From Hyphomicrobiales bacterium (GTDB lineage: Bacteria; Pseudomonadota; Alphaproteobacteria; Rhizobiales; Rhizobiaceae), in the NCBI GenBank assembly GCA_900472605.1, contig UCJD01000049.1, forward strand, positions 92,749 through 156,748: a DNA stretch of 64,000 nucleotides. Direction: 5' to 3'. Made by a program: the position numbers and the translations under genes. The notes beneath the pieces are model-generated. The model was not told where the DNA came from and ran no database searches. It saw only the letters and a list, made by a program, of their open reading frames with translations. Below are positions 26,511 to 35,270 of this stretch, in pieces; position 1 is the stretch's first letter; every line of letters starts with the position of its first letter.

Positions 26511-27731
26511 ATGAGCCGAAAGCTTCCACTGCAGGGGATCCGGGTCCTTGAGGCTGGCGCCTACATCTCGGGTCCGTACGCGGGCGCGATGCTCGCCTCG
26601 CTCGGCGCGGATGTCGTCAAGATCGAACCGATCAAGGGCGGTGATGCATTCCGTCGCGGCGTCGAGGTCGATAGCCGCTACTTCGTGCAGTACAATGCGG
26701 GCAAGCGTAGCCTGGCGGTCGATCTGAAGAAGCCAGAGGGCATACGCCTGGTGAAGGCGCTGCTGCCGCGCTTCGACGTCTTCATTGAGAACAGCCGTCC
26801 CGGAAAGATGGCGCAACTCGGCCTTTCCTACGAGGATTGCATCGCGGTCAACCCCAGCCTCATCTATTCGTCCGCTTCCGGGTTCGGTGATGGGGGCACA
26901 TACCGCGACCGCGCCGCCTATGACTCGATGGGGCAGAGCATGGGGGGATACTATTCCATAATGAACGATGACGGGGCACCGCGGCTTACCGGTACCTGCA
27001 TCGCGGACCTCATCACAGCCGTGACGGCGACCATGGGCGTCCTGGCCGGACTCGTCGGGCGCGGGCTCGATCCAGATCGCAAGGGGATACTGACGCAGAC
27101 GTCGCTTCTCGAAGCCATGTCAACGATCACCATCGATGCAATGACCCAGTTCCATGAAACAGGAACGACGCCTACGAGACAGTCACGACATCCGCAGGCG
27201 CAGAACTTCTGCCTGATGACAGCGTCCGGAGGCTCGATAACCCTTCATCTCTCATCGTCGGAGAAATTCTGGCAGGCCCTTGCGAACGCCATGGGACGGT
27301 CGGATCTCATCGATGACCCGAGGTTTCGCAAGTACTATGATCGCATGGCAAGCTATTTCGAGCTAAAGCCCATCCTCGAAGCCGAGTTCCTCAAGCGGTC
27401 CCAGGCTGAATGGGAAGAGCTCCTTGTCAGTTTCGATGTGCCTTTCGCGCCTGTCCTCACGATGGAGGAGCTGGCCACCGATCCGCAGACTAGGTGGCTT
27501 GACCTTCTGGAGCCTGAGCGCGACGGCAATGTCCTCGTGCGGCCGCCGTGGAGGTTCATGGGAGAGCGCCCGCGCCGCGAGTTCGATGCCCCTTACATCG
27601 GCGAGCATAGCCGGGAGGTTTCTCTCGAGGTGCATTCAGTTCAGGAGGTCGAGCAGCTTCTCAAGGATGGTGTCATCCATCAGTCGGTAATGGAACGCAG
27701 CCAGATCCCTTTGGCGGCGGTCGCGGTGTGA
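26511..27731 (+). CDS. Family III CoA-transferase (CaiB/BaiF)
   Basis: 406 residues. The N-terminal EAGAYISGPYAGAMLASLGADVVKIEP and the catalytic Asp138 in AAYDSMGQSMGG are the family signature. These enzymes form a mixed anhydride on the Asp and pass CoA between two carboxylic acids. GGAGAGG is the ribosome site. An SDR gene follows 11 bases later in the same operon. Confidence 0.92.
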   Translation: MSRKLPLQGIRVLEAGAYISGPYAGAMLASLGADVVKIEPIKGGDAFRRGVEVDSRYFVQYNAGKRSLAVDLKKPEGIRLVKALLPRFDVFIENSRPGKMAQLGLSYEDCIAVNPSLIYSSASGFGDGGTYRDRAAYDSMGQSMGGYYSIMNDDGAPRLTGTCIADLITAVTATMGVLAGLVGRGLDPDRKGILTQTSLLEAMSTITIDAMTQFHETGTTPTRQSRHPQAQNFCLMTASGGSITLHLSSSEKFWQALANAMGRSDLIDDPRFRKYYDRMASYFELKPILEAEFLKRSQAEWEELLVSFDVPFAPVLTMEELATDPQTRWLDLLEPERDGNVLVRPPWRFMGERPRREFDAPYIGEHSREVSLEVHSVQEVEQLLKDGVIHQSVMERSQIPLAAVAV

Positions 27732-27742
27732 AGGAGTAACGC

Positions 27743-28531
27743 ATGGATATTCTGACTCATTTGTTCGGCGTTGCCGGAAAGACCGTGCTTGTGACTGGTG
27801 GCGGCAGGGGCATCGGCGAGTCGATCGCAGAAGGCTTCGTCAAAGCAGGAGCCAAGGTCTTCATCTGCTCGCGCAAGGCCGAGACCTGCGTGGAGACGGC
27901 CGAGCGCCTTTCCAAGTACGGATCCTGCACGGCTCTTCCGATCGGCGCAGACATCGCAACGTCCGAGGGCAGGGCTTCGATAGTCGAGGAAATGTCCCAG
28001 CGGGTCGAAAAGCTCGATGTCCTGATCAACAATGCAGGAGCTCTCTGGGCGGCTCCGCTCGCCGAGTATCCGGAGTCCGGCTGGGACAAGGTCTACGATC
28101 TCAACGTCAAGGGCCTCTTCTTCCTCATCCGCGATCTCGTGCCGATGCTTGCCAAGGCTGCCTCGCGCGAGGATCCCTCTCGGGTGATCAACATCGGATC
28201 CATCGACGGCTTTCACATCCCGAAACATGAGACCTATGCCTACTCCTCTTCGAAGGCAGCGGCGCATCAACTCTCGATCCACCTCGCTGATCAGCTTGCC
28301 TCCAGGAACATCACTGTGAATGTCATCGCACCGGGAATGTTTCCGAGCAAAATGATGTCCGGCACGCTGGAACGGCAGGGCGAGCAGAAGACGGTGGAAA
28401 AGGTTCCGCTGAGACGGCTGACGAACGGCGACGACATGGCGGGTACCGCTATCTTCCTTGCCTCGCGCGCCTCCTCCTATGTCACGGGAACTGTCGTACC
28501 GGTAGATGGCGGCACCGCCACCACGCTTTAG
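27743..28531 (+). CDS. Short-chain dehydrogenase/reductase
   Basis: 262 residues, a classical SDR. The NAD(P) motif is GGGRGIGE, the structural motif NNAG, and the catalytic Tyr-X3-Lys is in YAYSSSKAA. It oxidises or reduces a hydroxy/keto group; the substrate is unknown. The gene is coupled to the CoA-transferase upstream, with AAGGAG before the start. It is the last catabolic gene before the CapV/CD-NTase/DAC operon. Confidence 0.92.
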   Translation: MDILTHLFGVAGKTVLVTGGGRGIGESIAEGFVKAGAKVFICSRKAETCVETAERLSKYGSCTALPIGADIATSEGRASIVEEMSQRVEKLDVLINNAGALWAAPLAEYPESGWDKVYDLNVKGLFFLIRDLVPMLAKAASREDPSRVINIGSIDGFHIPKHETYAYSSSKAAAHQLSIHLADQLASRNITVNVIAPGMFPSKMMSGTLERQGEQKTVEKVPLRRLTNGDDMAGTAIFLASRASSYVTGTVVPVDGGTATTL

Positions 28532-28573
28532 GTTTCGCTCTTAATTGACTGAAAGCCACCGTTGACGACCATT

Positions 28574-28596
28574 CGGCCGGGCTTCGCGCTCGGCCG
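28574..28596. terminator. Bidirectional hairpin between the SDR and DAC-domain genes
   Basis: A 9-bp stem, CGGCCGGGC / GCTCGGCCG, with one G-T wobble and loop TTCGC. It lies between two convergent genes, 43 bases after the SDR stop. Confidence 0.5.
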
Positions 28597-28692
28597 TCGA
28601 AAATCATCGAGCGAATGCTGAGGCCCGGCGATGAGTCCGCGAGGTGTCAAAGATCGCCCGTCAAATGATCAGACCCTAAAAGTACCTCGTTT

Positions 28693-30411
28693 TCAGTCTC
28701 TCAGGTAACTCTGATTGAAGGCGGGATGCGGTTTGAACCGCTCGGTGACAATCATCACTTGGCCCAAATTCAGCGGCTCCGCCTCGATGCGATCCAGTGC
28801 CTTATTGACCTTCAAGCATTGTTCCTCATCCAGGTAGAAACGGCGGTCATCAAGGAAAGCTCGTACCTTGTGAAAGTTGTGACTGGTAGCCGTCGCGATG
28901 GCAGCCACTGCCTGCTCGATAGCGCTCCGCACGACAGTGCGGCGCAGAAGCGGAACCACATCAAGAGTGCGGTCCTCGGAAATGACGAACGCCATGCGTG
29001 GGACTGAGGCCGCGTCAACGTAGCGGACCGCGGAATTGTATCGCGACCCGCGCGACGGCGTGCTTTCGCTCGAGGCGGGACCGTCGAGGATCACGCCTAT
29101 CGCGTGGCAGATACCGTTAGTGTCGGCGAGGATGGTGCCGTCGATCAGGGTCGCACTCTCGATCAGCGCCCCGCTTAGCGGGGTCGGGCTGATGACGGTG
29201 CCTTGGCGGTGAAGGCGCTCGGCCTCACTGGCTGCATCGCTCGCTATCACTAGCGAGCTACCATGAGGAAGCTTTGCCAGGACATCGAGGACGCCGCGGA
29301 ACCTGCCGATTGCGGTCTCCTCAATTGAATCGAACACGCGACGAATATTGTCAATGAATCGTTCCTTGCCGATCATTTCCTGTGGCAAGCGCGCGTCACC
29401 GAAGCGGGACCTCATGAGCACCTGATCGCCGCGCCGGAGATCCCACTGACCGTGACCTAAAAAGTCTACGGCAACGGGCGGCACACTAACATCGGAGAGA
29501 TTTCCCAGCCCAACAATACGGTTGTAGTCGGCTATCAGCGCCGATCCGGATGTCGACATCTGCAACAACTTTCGTGCCCAGCGCGTTTGCGTCAGCTCCG
29601 CCGGCTGATCGAATTTCAGCACGAAGCTCAGATTCGGATCGTCCGATGCTGCAAATATCAGTCTTCCCGGCCTGACTTCGCCCTCATACTGCGCCTGCGA
29701 AACATCGTTTATAGCATCGAAGAGGTCGCATCCGGCATACCTGCCTTCGATGAACGGCGTTCGCATGAAACTTGCAGCGGCCTTTTTGATCACCTCGGGC
29801 GCGGAGCGCATCGCATTACTAGCGAGTTGTCGTCCAGGATCCGGCTGCATGAGCCCACGCTGACCCTCTTCAAGAATCTGCCTGATGCAGCAAAGGACAA
29901 AGCTCGTCTCAAAGGCCTCTTGGTTAAACACTGCGTTGAATACCGGATGTCGACGGAACAAGTCCTCAGGCACCTGGAGTGCACAAACCACATCAAAGTC
30001 GCCGACGGCGTGAGGAGTGCTGCAGAATGTTCGTCGGCCCGTCCTAAGTCCCTCGGCCTCAAGCCGAAGCTGCACCTGCTCTGCAATCGCCAGACGCCGA
30101 ATATCATGCGGCTTTTGCCGCATGGACGCTTCGTCGCCATAGTACATTCGCTGCTTGGGATGTTTGGGGATGGCAGCTGTCACGTCGTCCATGATCCGGT
30201 CGAATAGTGCCACCGGCCATTCTCCGTCCTCGGACTCTATGCAGACGGGGTTTCCGGTCGAAACCTCAGGATGCCTGAGGCCCACCAGCAACGCATTTGG
30301 CTCGATCTCGGCGCCAATCAGTTCGAAGACGCGTTTAGCCAGGTATCCGAGGCTGAAGCGAAAATGAGATTGGTATTCCCACATGAAGTCACTCATAGTG
30401 CCCGGCTTCAT
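28693..30411 (-). CDS. DisA_N/DAC (diadenylate cyclase-like) domain protein with a long N-terminal domain
   Basis: 572 residues from ATG 30411, chosen for its GGGAG ribosome site; TTG 30453 is the alternative. Residues about 380-500 carry a DisA_N-type nucleotidyl cyclase domain: DGT at 424-426 stands where DisA has Asp-Gly-Ala, followed by GVIL and RGSRYNSA at 454-461 where DisA has Gly-Thr-Arg-His-Arg. The His-Arg of that motif are replaced by Tyr-Asn, so activity is uncertain. The first 400 residues are of unknown type and may be a sensor. It is the last gene of the operon with a CapV-like lipase and a CD-NTase. Diadenylate cyclases make c-di-AMP; whether this one does is open. Confidence 0.7.
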   Translation of the reverse strand: MKPGTMSDFMWEYQSHFRFSLGYLAKRVFELIGAEIEPNALLVGLRHPEVSTGNPVCIESEDGEWPVALFDRIMDDVTAAIPKHPKQRMYYGDEASMRQKPHDIRRLAIAEQVQLRLEAEGLRTGRRTFCSTPHAVGDFDVVCALQVPEDLFRRHPVFNAVFNQEAFETSFVLCCIRQILEEGQRGLMQPDPGRQLASNAMRSAPEVIKKAAASFMRTPFIEGRYAGCDLFDAINDVSQAQYEGEVRPGRLIFAASDDPNLSFVLKFDQPAELTQTRWARKLLQMSTSGSALIADYNRIVGLGNLSDVSVPPVAVDFLGHGQWDLRRGDQVLMRSRFGDARLPQEMIGKERFIDNIRRVFDSIEETAIGRFRGVLDVLAKLPHGSSLVIASDAASEAERLHRQGTVISPTPLSGALIESATLIDGTILADTNGICHAIGVILDGPASSESTPSRGSRYNSAVRYVDAASVPRMAFVISEDRTLDVVPLLRRTVVRSAIEQAVAAIATATSHNFHKVRAFLDDRRFYLDEEQCLKVNKALDRIEAEPLNLGQVMIVTERFKPHPAFNQSYLRD

Positions 30412-30465
30412 TAGCTCTCCCAAAAAAACAAACCCATAGCATCGAAGGCCCAAATTCTAAAACTG

Positions 30466-31353
30466 TCAGTAGTTAGCCCAGAAAAGTCTGAGGCTGATGC
30501 GGAAGCTTTCATAATCCGCAGTCGACCAGCAAACGTCCTCGTCGTCGCGCACAAGCCAGTGAAGCTCGTTTGCGCAAGTCAGGTTTTCCCGGTTTGCATT
30601 CTGAATGAAGTTGAGGCAGTTGGTCACTGAAGTCAGGTGGTCGTCGCCGTAGTAACTGTTCGGAACATTGTAGAGAAGTCCCTCAATGAAATACGATGGC
30701 GCTTCCCCGGCTTCCAGGTAGCCTTCCTCGATCATTCGGTTTCGCATGTTCTTAAAAATGCGAACCGTACTTTTCACCCATGAACCCGTTGCTTTGTTCT
30801 TATTCGACAGATTCTCCCGATGCTGGCGCGGGTAATTTACAATCCGACGGCCAGTGGTTGTCTCGAATACAAGCCCTTCATTGAATTGCGGCCCCAGTAA
30901 ACCCGAGTAGGACCGGTAATGCCTGTGCTCGGCTGAAACGAGCACATCTGCGTCCCGACGGTTGCCACTTCCCGGAATGAAAATCGCCTTATTGCCTATC
31001 GTTACTCCGGCGTAATGTTGTTGCAGCCAGAGGGCCACGTCTCCCTTGAAATCTGAAAGCTCGTAGTCGGCGGGAATGCGATCGCGCTGATATGCTGCCA
31101 GGTCGCCCTGCTGGAGGTCATCGGTATTGTGGTAGAAAGTCGAGGTGAGGCGGATCACGATATCGACGTCGCTGTCCGCATAAATGTTCGTGTCGTTCGC
31201 GTATGATCCCTGAAGGAAGTCGTCGAAAGACCGCAGGTAATACGGAGATGCGGTGCTGTTCAGAACGGCTCTTATAGTCTCGTGAGTGGCCTTGGATTGC
31301 GTCACGGACCCTTGATGGGACCACGTTTGCAATTGTTGCTCCGAAATAGGCAT
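30466..31353 (-). CDS. CD-NTase (cGAS/DncV-like nucleotidyltransferase), CBASS type
   Basis: 295 residues. The start has the nucleotidyltransferase signature GSYANDT at 49-55 followed by SDVDIVI with Asp62 and Asp64; the third acid is in RRDADVLV (134 or 136). This is the catalytic set of CD-NTases, which make cyclic or linear oligonucleotide signals on phage infection. The C-terminal region is helical. It starts 10 bases after the CapV-like gene with GGAG upstream. The product nucleotide cannot be predicted from sequence. It is cytosolic. Confidence 0.88.
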   Translation of the reverse strand: MPISEQQLQTWSHQGSVTQSKATHETIRAVLNSTASPYYLRSFDDFLQGSYANDTNIYADSDVDIVIRLTSTFYHNTDDLQQGDLAAYQRDRIPADYELSDFKGDVALWLQQHYAGVTIGNKAIFIPGSGNRRDADVLVSAEHRHYRSYSGLLGPQFNEGLVFETTTGRRIVNYPRQHRENLSNKNKATGSWVKSTVRIFKNMRNRMIEEGYLEAGEAPSYFIEGLLYNVPNSYYGDDHLTSVTNCLNFIQNANRENLTCANELHWLVRDDEDVCWSTADYESFRISLRLFWANY

Positions 31354-31363
31354 GAGGTCTCCG

Positions 31364-32299
31364 CTAGAGCAAAAGCGTTCTGATGGCTGTTTCCTGCTTT
31401 CCGAATGACTCCCGTCCGCGCGTGTGAATCAGGTCGAGCTTTGACAGGTCGTATTCGAGGAGGTCGGTCTCCATTGACGGTTCGGTGAATGCCTCACTCA
31501 CGCGAACAGTCTCGACGTCCGGGAAGAGAATGCGGCGAAGCTGCTCCATCGACTGGGCATTGAAGTTGAAGGTTTTCTGAATGAGTTCGGCTTCTTCGGT
31601 CCAGGAGATGAACCATGCCTTCGTGAATTTCTTCAAGCGTGGAACTGGATAGTCGCCCACACCGACGTTCAGTACCTTGATGCGGTCGTGTGGCACTTTG
31701 TACGCGCGAACTGCATCTGCGATCGCGTACAGCGTCGGGTTGTTCGCGCAGAACCCGCCATCCAATAACAAAAGCTCGTCGCCATTGATTTTGATCTTCT
31801 GCCTCGTGAAAAACGGGTAGGCAGAACAGGACGCCTGCACCGCGTCGCTCAGAGTGCAGCCGAAACCAGGAACGAAGGTTGCCGCGCGACCGTGAGCTTG
31901 CTTTGCGTCCGCCTTGAAAATGATCGGCGTCTCCATCACCCACTTGGTCGCGACCACACCCAATCCGGTTTTAACCGCATTGAACTTTCGCTTCTTGAAA
32001 ATCTCGTCGCCTAGTTCTTTCAGTGCTGCCGAACGAAGCGCCTTGTTCGTCGGGCGCATTACTTTGGGCACGTGTTCCCGGTAAAGCTGCTGGATTTTGG
32101 AAACAGGTGTGCCGATGGCCAGAAGCGTACCGATAATAGCTCCAGTGCTAGTCCCGAATATCAGGTCGAATGCTTCATGGATCGGCTTGCCGAGCATAGC
32201 TTCGACCTCTCGAAGCACTCCCAAGGTGTAAAAACCCTTTGCTCCACCTCCGTCCAAAGTAAGGACACGGAAGGGCTCGTCGGCAGAGAGATCAGTCAC
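31364..32299 (-). CDS. CapV-like patatin phospholipase (CBASS effector)
   Basis: 311 residues from GTG 32299, chosen for its GGGAG ribosome site 5 bases upstream; TTG 32311 is in frame but lacks one. The patatin features are in order: oxyanion loop Gly-Gly-Gly-Ala-Lys-Gly (17-22), nucleophile Ser51 in GTSTG, and the Asp180-Gly-Gly motif in LLLDGGFCANNPT. Patatin effectors in CBASS degrade the inner membrane when the CD-NTase product binds. It is first in the operon, directly before the CD-NTase. Which nucleotide activates it is unknown. Confidence 0.88.
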   Translation of the reverse strand: MTDLSADEPFRVLTLDGGGAKGFYTLGVLREVEAMLGKPIHEAFDLIFGTSTGAIIGTLLAIGTPVSKIQQLYREHVPKVMRPTNKALRSAALKELGDEIFKKRKFNAVKTGLGVVATKWVMETPIIFKADAKQAHGRAATFVPGFGCTLSDAVQASCSAYPFFTRQKIKINGDELLLLDGGFCANNPTLYAIADAVRAYKVPHDRIKVLNVGVGDYPVPRLKKFTKAWFISWTEEAELIQKTFNFNAQSMEQLRRILFPDVETVRVSEAFTEPSMETDLLEYDLSKLDLIHTRGRESFGKQETAIRTLLL

Positions 32300-32565
32300 G
32301 AATGCTCCCAAATCAAGCTTGAGTAGATATGCTCTTACACTGGGCCATTCAAAGTTGAAAGCTCGATAGTGATCGGTTTGTCACGGCCTTTTAACGTCTT
32401 GCACAAATCACCTAGGAACAGTCGAACGTTGTCTGGCCGTGCCCTTGGAAATCGCAGATCCGCTCGCGCCATGTCCGCAACGGATCCTCCGAGCATGAAG
32501 ACTTGGGGTGGGGCTACCTACCGCTGCCTGCGCCGTGCTAACGTCGGGCGCATCTCTTGCGGCTA

Positions 32566-33441
32566 TCAAAGCGCAAGCTTCCTCAGGAAGGGTGTTGCGG
32601 CGCTCCCAAAAACGTCGTTGTCGTCCCCGACAAGCATATGCCCGGCCTCAGGCACGTTGGCATATTCGGCATGCGGACAGAGTTGCAGAAACTCCCTCGC
32701 GCCTTCCTCGCTGACCACGTCCGAACTCCCTCCCCGAATGAGGAGCGTCGGCACCGTCAAAGATTGAGCGTAGCGCGCAAGGCGTTCGTGTCGGTCCAGA
32801 AGGTCCCTGTGACGCGCATCAAGGTAGCTAGGATCCCAGTGCCAATGATAGCGGCCGTCCGGAGTTCGCCGGAGGTTTTTGACGAGGCCGTCGAGCTTTG
32901 CGGGCCGGGTGGATTTGCGAAAACCGGAAACAACTTCCGCGACTTCCTCCAGTGAGCCGAAGCCATGCTCGTGCTTGAGCATGAACGAACGCACCCGTTC
33001 GTACCCTTTTGCTTCCGTGTGCGGCACGATATCGACGAGGATCAACGCGGCTGCATCTACCGCTTTCATTCCGACTGCCGCCAGGGCGGTCGCGCCTCCG
33101 GCAGAGGCGCCCGCGATGATCGGCTTTGCACTGCCAACCGATTGGACGACCAGAGCCAGATCCCGTACGAGAGCTGCCTCGTCGTAGTCTTCTGCGGGCG
33201 ACCAGTCCGAGTCCCCATGCCCTCGGGCATCGACTGTGACGACATGGAATCCGCGCGCTGCCATCTTCTCGGCGGTAGAGCGCCATGAGTGACGCGTTTG
33301 CCCGCCACCATGCAGAAGGACGAGCGTCGGATCGGAGGACTGTCCGAAACTGTCGGCAGCGATGGTGACCCCATCTGCTCCGATCCAGCGATGCATGGGT
33401 TCGGGAGTTCCCGGTATTCTTTTTGCGTTTACCGCGCGCAT
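32566..33441 (-). CDS. Alpha/beta hydrolase
   Basis: 291 residues. It has the oxyanion-hole HGGG sequence (LVLLHGGGQTRHSW), nucleophile Ser in AGASAGG, and the late His in EAGHMLVGDD. These define a soluble hydrolase or related lyase of the alpha/beta fold. Similar proteins open lactones or split beta-diketones in catabolic clusters, but I cannot assign the substrate. It is followed upstream, on the same strand, by an NTF2-like gene 23 bases away, so they share an operon. Confidence 0.88.
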   Translation of the reverse strand: MRAVNAKRIPGTPEPMHRWIGADGVTIAADSFGQSSDPTLVLLHGGGQTRHSWRSTAEKMAARGFHVVTVDARGHGDSDWSPAEDYDEAALVRDLALVVQSVGSAKPIIAGASAGGATALAAVGMKAVDAAALILVDIVPHTEAKGYERVRSFMLKHEHGFGSLEEVAEVVSGFRKSTRPAKLDGLVKNLRRTPDGRYHWHWDPSYLDARHRDLLDRHERLARYAQSLTVPTLLIRGGSSDVVSEEGAREFLQLCPHAEYANVPEAGHMLVGDDNDVFGSAATPFLRKLAL

Positions 33442-33464
33442 GTTCAGACCCCAGCTTGTCCAGA

Positions 33465-33986
33465 CTACGATTTGCGCAGCATGGCGAAGAGCGGGTCGTC
33501 GAGATCGCGCCGGCCTATGACGCCCACCAGAGCCCGCAGATGGTTGGAACTTGGCTGATTGCGCGTTGAATCGTAAACGACCTTGCGCTTCGCAATCCGC
33601 CAGGCTCCGTCTCTATTCTCGAAACGGTCGCAGTAGCGCCCAAAGACTTCGAGATCGGTTGAACCGTTCTTGTCTTCGGCCGTGGAATGGGCTTCGCGCC
33701 TCTGGATCGCGACGAAGTAGGTCTCCGCGACCGCGCTGCGATCGTCCAGGAACTCGATGAGGCAGTTGCCAAGGAAATGCATCGAGAACGGCACATTCGC
33801 ATGACGATTGCTGACCCAGTCGATGAACTGTCCGGGGCCGCCGGCGAATTCGCCATGCTCGTCTGTCGCATCCTCCTGGAAGCAGGCTCGAAGGGCGTCC
33901 CAATCGCGTCGGTCCACAGCCCTGGCATAGCGGAAAAGCGTATCCTCGATTTCGCTCTTCGCTATGAGTTCGGCGAATTTATCCAC
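33465..33986 (-). CDS. NTF2/SnoaL-like protein (1 of a pair)
   Basis: 173 residues from GTG 33986, with a GGGGG-rich ribosome site. The start, EIEDTLFRYARAVDRRDWDALRACF, and DEHGEF are typical of SnoaL-like dehydratase/isomerase proteins. A paralogue with the same RYxRxxDR and DEHGxF pattern is at 35271. Such proteins include bile-acid dehydratases and polyketide cyclases. It lies beside an alpha/beta hydrolase and an SDR gene and downstream of a candidate LysR box. Confidence 0.8.
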   Translation of the reverse strand: MDKFAELIAKSEIEDTLFRYARAVDRRDWDALRACFQEDATDEHGEFAGGPGQFIDWVSNRHANVPFSMHFLGNCLIEFLDDRSAVAETYFVAIQRREAHSTAEDKNGSTDLEVFGRYCDRFENRDGAWRIAKRKVVYDSTRNQPSSNHLRALVGVIGRRDLDDPLFAMLRKS

Positions 33987-34124
33987 GTTTCCCCCACCAA
34001 ATTGTTCGAGTAAGGAACAAAGCCAAGTCCTGAGGCGAACGCGTCAGAGCGCGCGTCGCCGTTCATCCCGAAATTCTAGTCGAACAGATTCCGTTCGGGT
34101 AACGCGCAAACGCATTGAACCCTG

Positions 34125-34139
34125 ATAGGCATCCCCTAT
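34125..34139. promoter_or_regulatory. LysR box ATAGG-N5-CCTAT
   Basis: ATAGG CATCC CCTAT is a perfect inverted repeat fitting T-N11-A. It is upstream of the NTF2-like gene at 33986 and within 30 bases of the end of the SDR gene. The same box is at 35192 and 52826. Confidence 0.5.
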
Positions 34140-34150
34140 GACGACGGACT

Positions 34151-35059
34151 TCATGCCGGATCCCACGAGAAAACGTCCTGGCTGCGATCCAGGGCATAGA
34201 AGCTAGGGGAGAGCGCGGGGACGCCGTGGTCCCGTATAGTCTCCGGCGTCCACCCATCTTCGCGCTGGACCGATCGCAAGGGTCGGCTCTGGCCCATCAA
34301 CAGGATCTCGTTCTTGCGCACGGCGAAAATCTGGCCCGAGACGGATTCCGCATCGTCGGAAGCGAGGTAGACGGCCAGGGGAACGTTCTTTTCCGGAGTC
34401 ATCTGCTTCAAGCGCTCGACCCGCTCGATCTGGTCAGGTGTCGTAGCGGGGATGTTGCTCGTCATCCTTCCCCAGGCGAAAGGGCAGATGCAATTCGATC
34501 GAACATTGAAGCGAGCCATATCGAGCGCGATCGACTTCGACAGGGCGACGATTCCGAGTTTCGCGGCCGAGTAGTTCGCCTGACCGATATTGCCGACCAG
34601 CCCGGATGCGCTCGTCATATGGACGAACGAGCCGCTGCCCTGTTCCTTGAACAGCGGGGCAGCGGCCCGGCTGACGAAGAAGGAGCCATTCAAGTGAACC
34701 GACAGCACCGACGTCCATTCCGATGGCTCCATCTTGTGGAAGATGGCATCGCGTAGAATTCCGGCGTTGTTGACGACGATGTCGAGGTGACCGAACTCAT
34801 CGATAGCGGTCCCCACGATCTTCTGAGCCGATTCCCAGTCTGAAACCGAATGGTTGCTTATCGCCGCCCGGCCGCCGAACGAATGGATCTCGTCGCGTGT
34901 CTCCTCAGCGGGACTTGCCGAGCCGCCTTCGCCGGAGAGGGAGACACCTATGTCGTTGATGACGACATGCGCCCCCGCTTTGGCGAGGCCTACGGCGATC
35001 GAGCGGCCGATGCCGCCCCCTGCGCCTGTGACGATCGCTACTTTTCCGTCGAGAAGCAT
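34151..35059 (-). CDS. Short-chain dehydrogenase/reductase
   Basis: 302 residues from ATG 35059, which has GGAGG upstream; the open frame runs to 35293 but that part is not SDR-like. Motifs: GAGGGIGR for the cofactor, NNAG and the catalytic Tyr-X3-Lys in NYSAAKLG. It resembles the 3-hydroxyacyl-CoA-type SDRs of multifunctional beta-oxidation proteins. It probably acts on a hydroxyacyl-CoA in the catabolic cluster. Divergent from the NTF2-like gene at 35271, with a LysR box between. Confidence 0.9.
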   Translation of the reverse strand: MLLDGKVAIVTGAGGGIGRSIAVGLAKAGAHVVINDIGVSLSGEGGSASPAEETRDEIHSFGGRAAISNHSVSDWESAQKIVGTAIDEFGHLDIVVNNAGILRDAIFHKMEPSEWTSVLSVHLNGSFFVSRAAAPLFKEQGSGSFVHMTSASGLVGNIGQANYSAAKLGIVALSKSIALDMARFNVRSNCICPFAWGRMTSNIPATTPDQIERVERLKQMTPEKNVPLAVYLASDDAESVSGQIFAVRKNEILLMGQSRPLRSVQREDGWTPETIRDHGVPALSPSFYALDRSQDVFSWDPA

Positions 35060-35191
35060 GTTTTCCTCCGGTAGGCAATTTGGGAATTCTTTGATGACGG
35101 GAAACGCCTTGTGACGTTTGCTGCCGTCCCCGAAACATGACTCCTTTCGGGCTCGCTCTTCAAACGCGCATTCGCGTGCCCTTCCACCCGG

Positions 35192-35206
35192 ATAGGCTTC
35201 TCCTAT
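35192..35206. promoter_or_regulatory. LysR box ATAGG-N5-CCTAT in a divergent promoter
   Basis: ATAGG CTTCT CCTAT, perfect inverted arms, T-N11-A. It is in the gap between the SDR at 35059 and the NTF2-like gene at 35271, and so could serve both. A sequence ATCTAAAGGACTATA at 35219-35233 resembles the box at 6267. Confidence 0.55.
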
Positions 35207-35270
35207 GGGCCGTGCTCGATCTAAAGGACTATAGATATCGTCATCGCACGTAGACCTGGGAGGAGACGGC

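Noticed and set aside
26242..26514. 90-codon plus-strand frame before the CoA-transferase
   Set aside because: Arg-rich composition typical of noncoding GC-rich frames, and no ribosome site.
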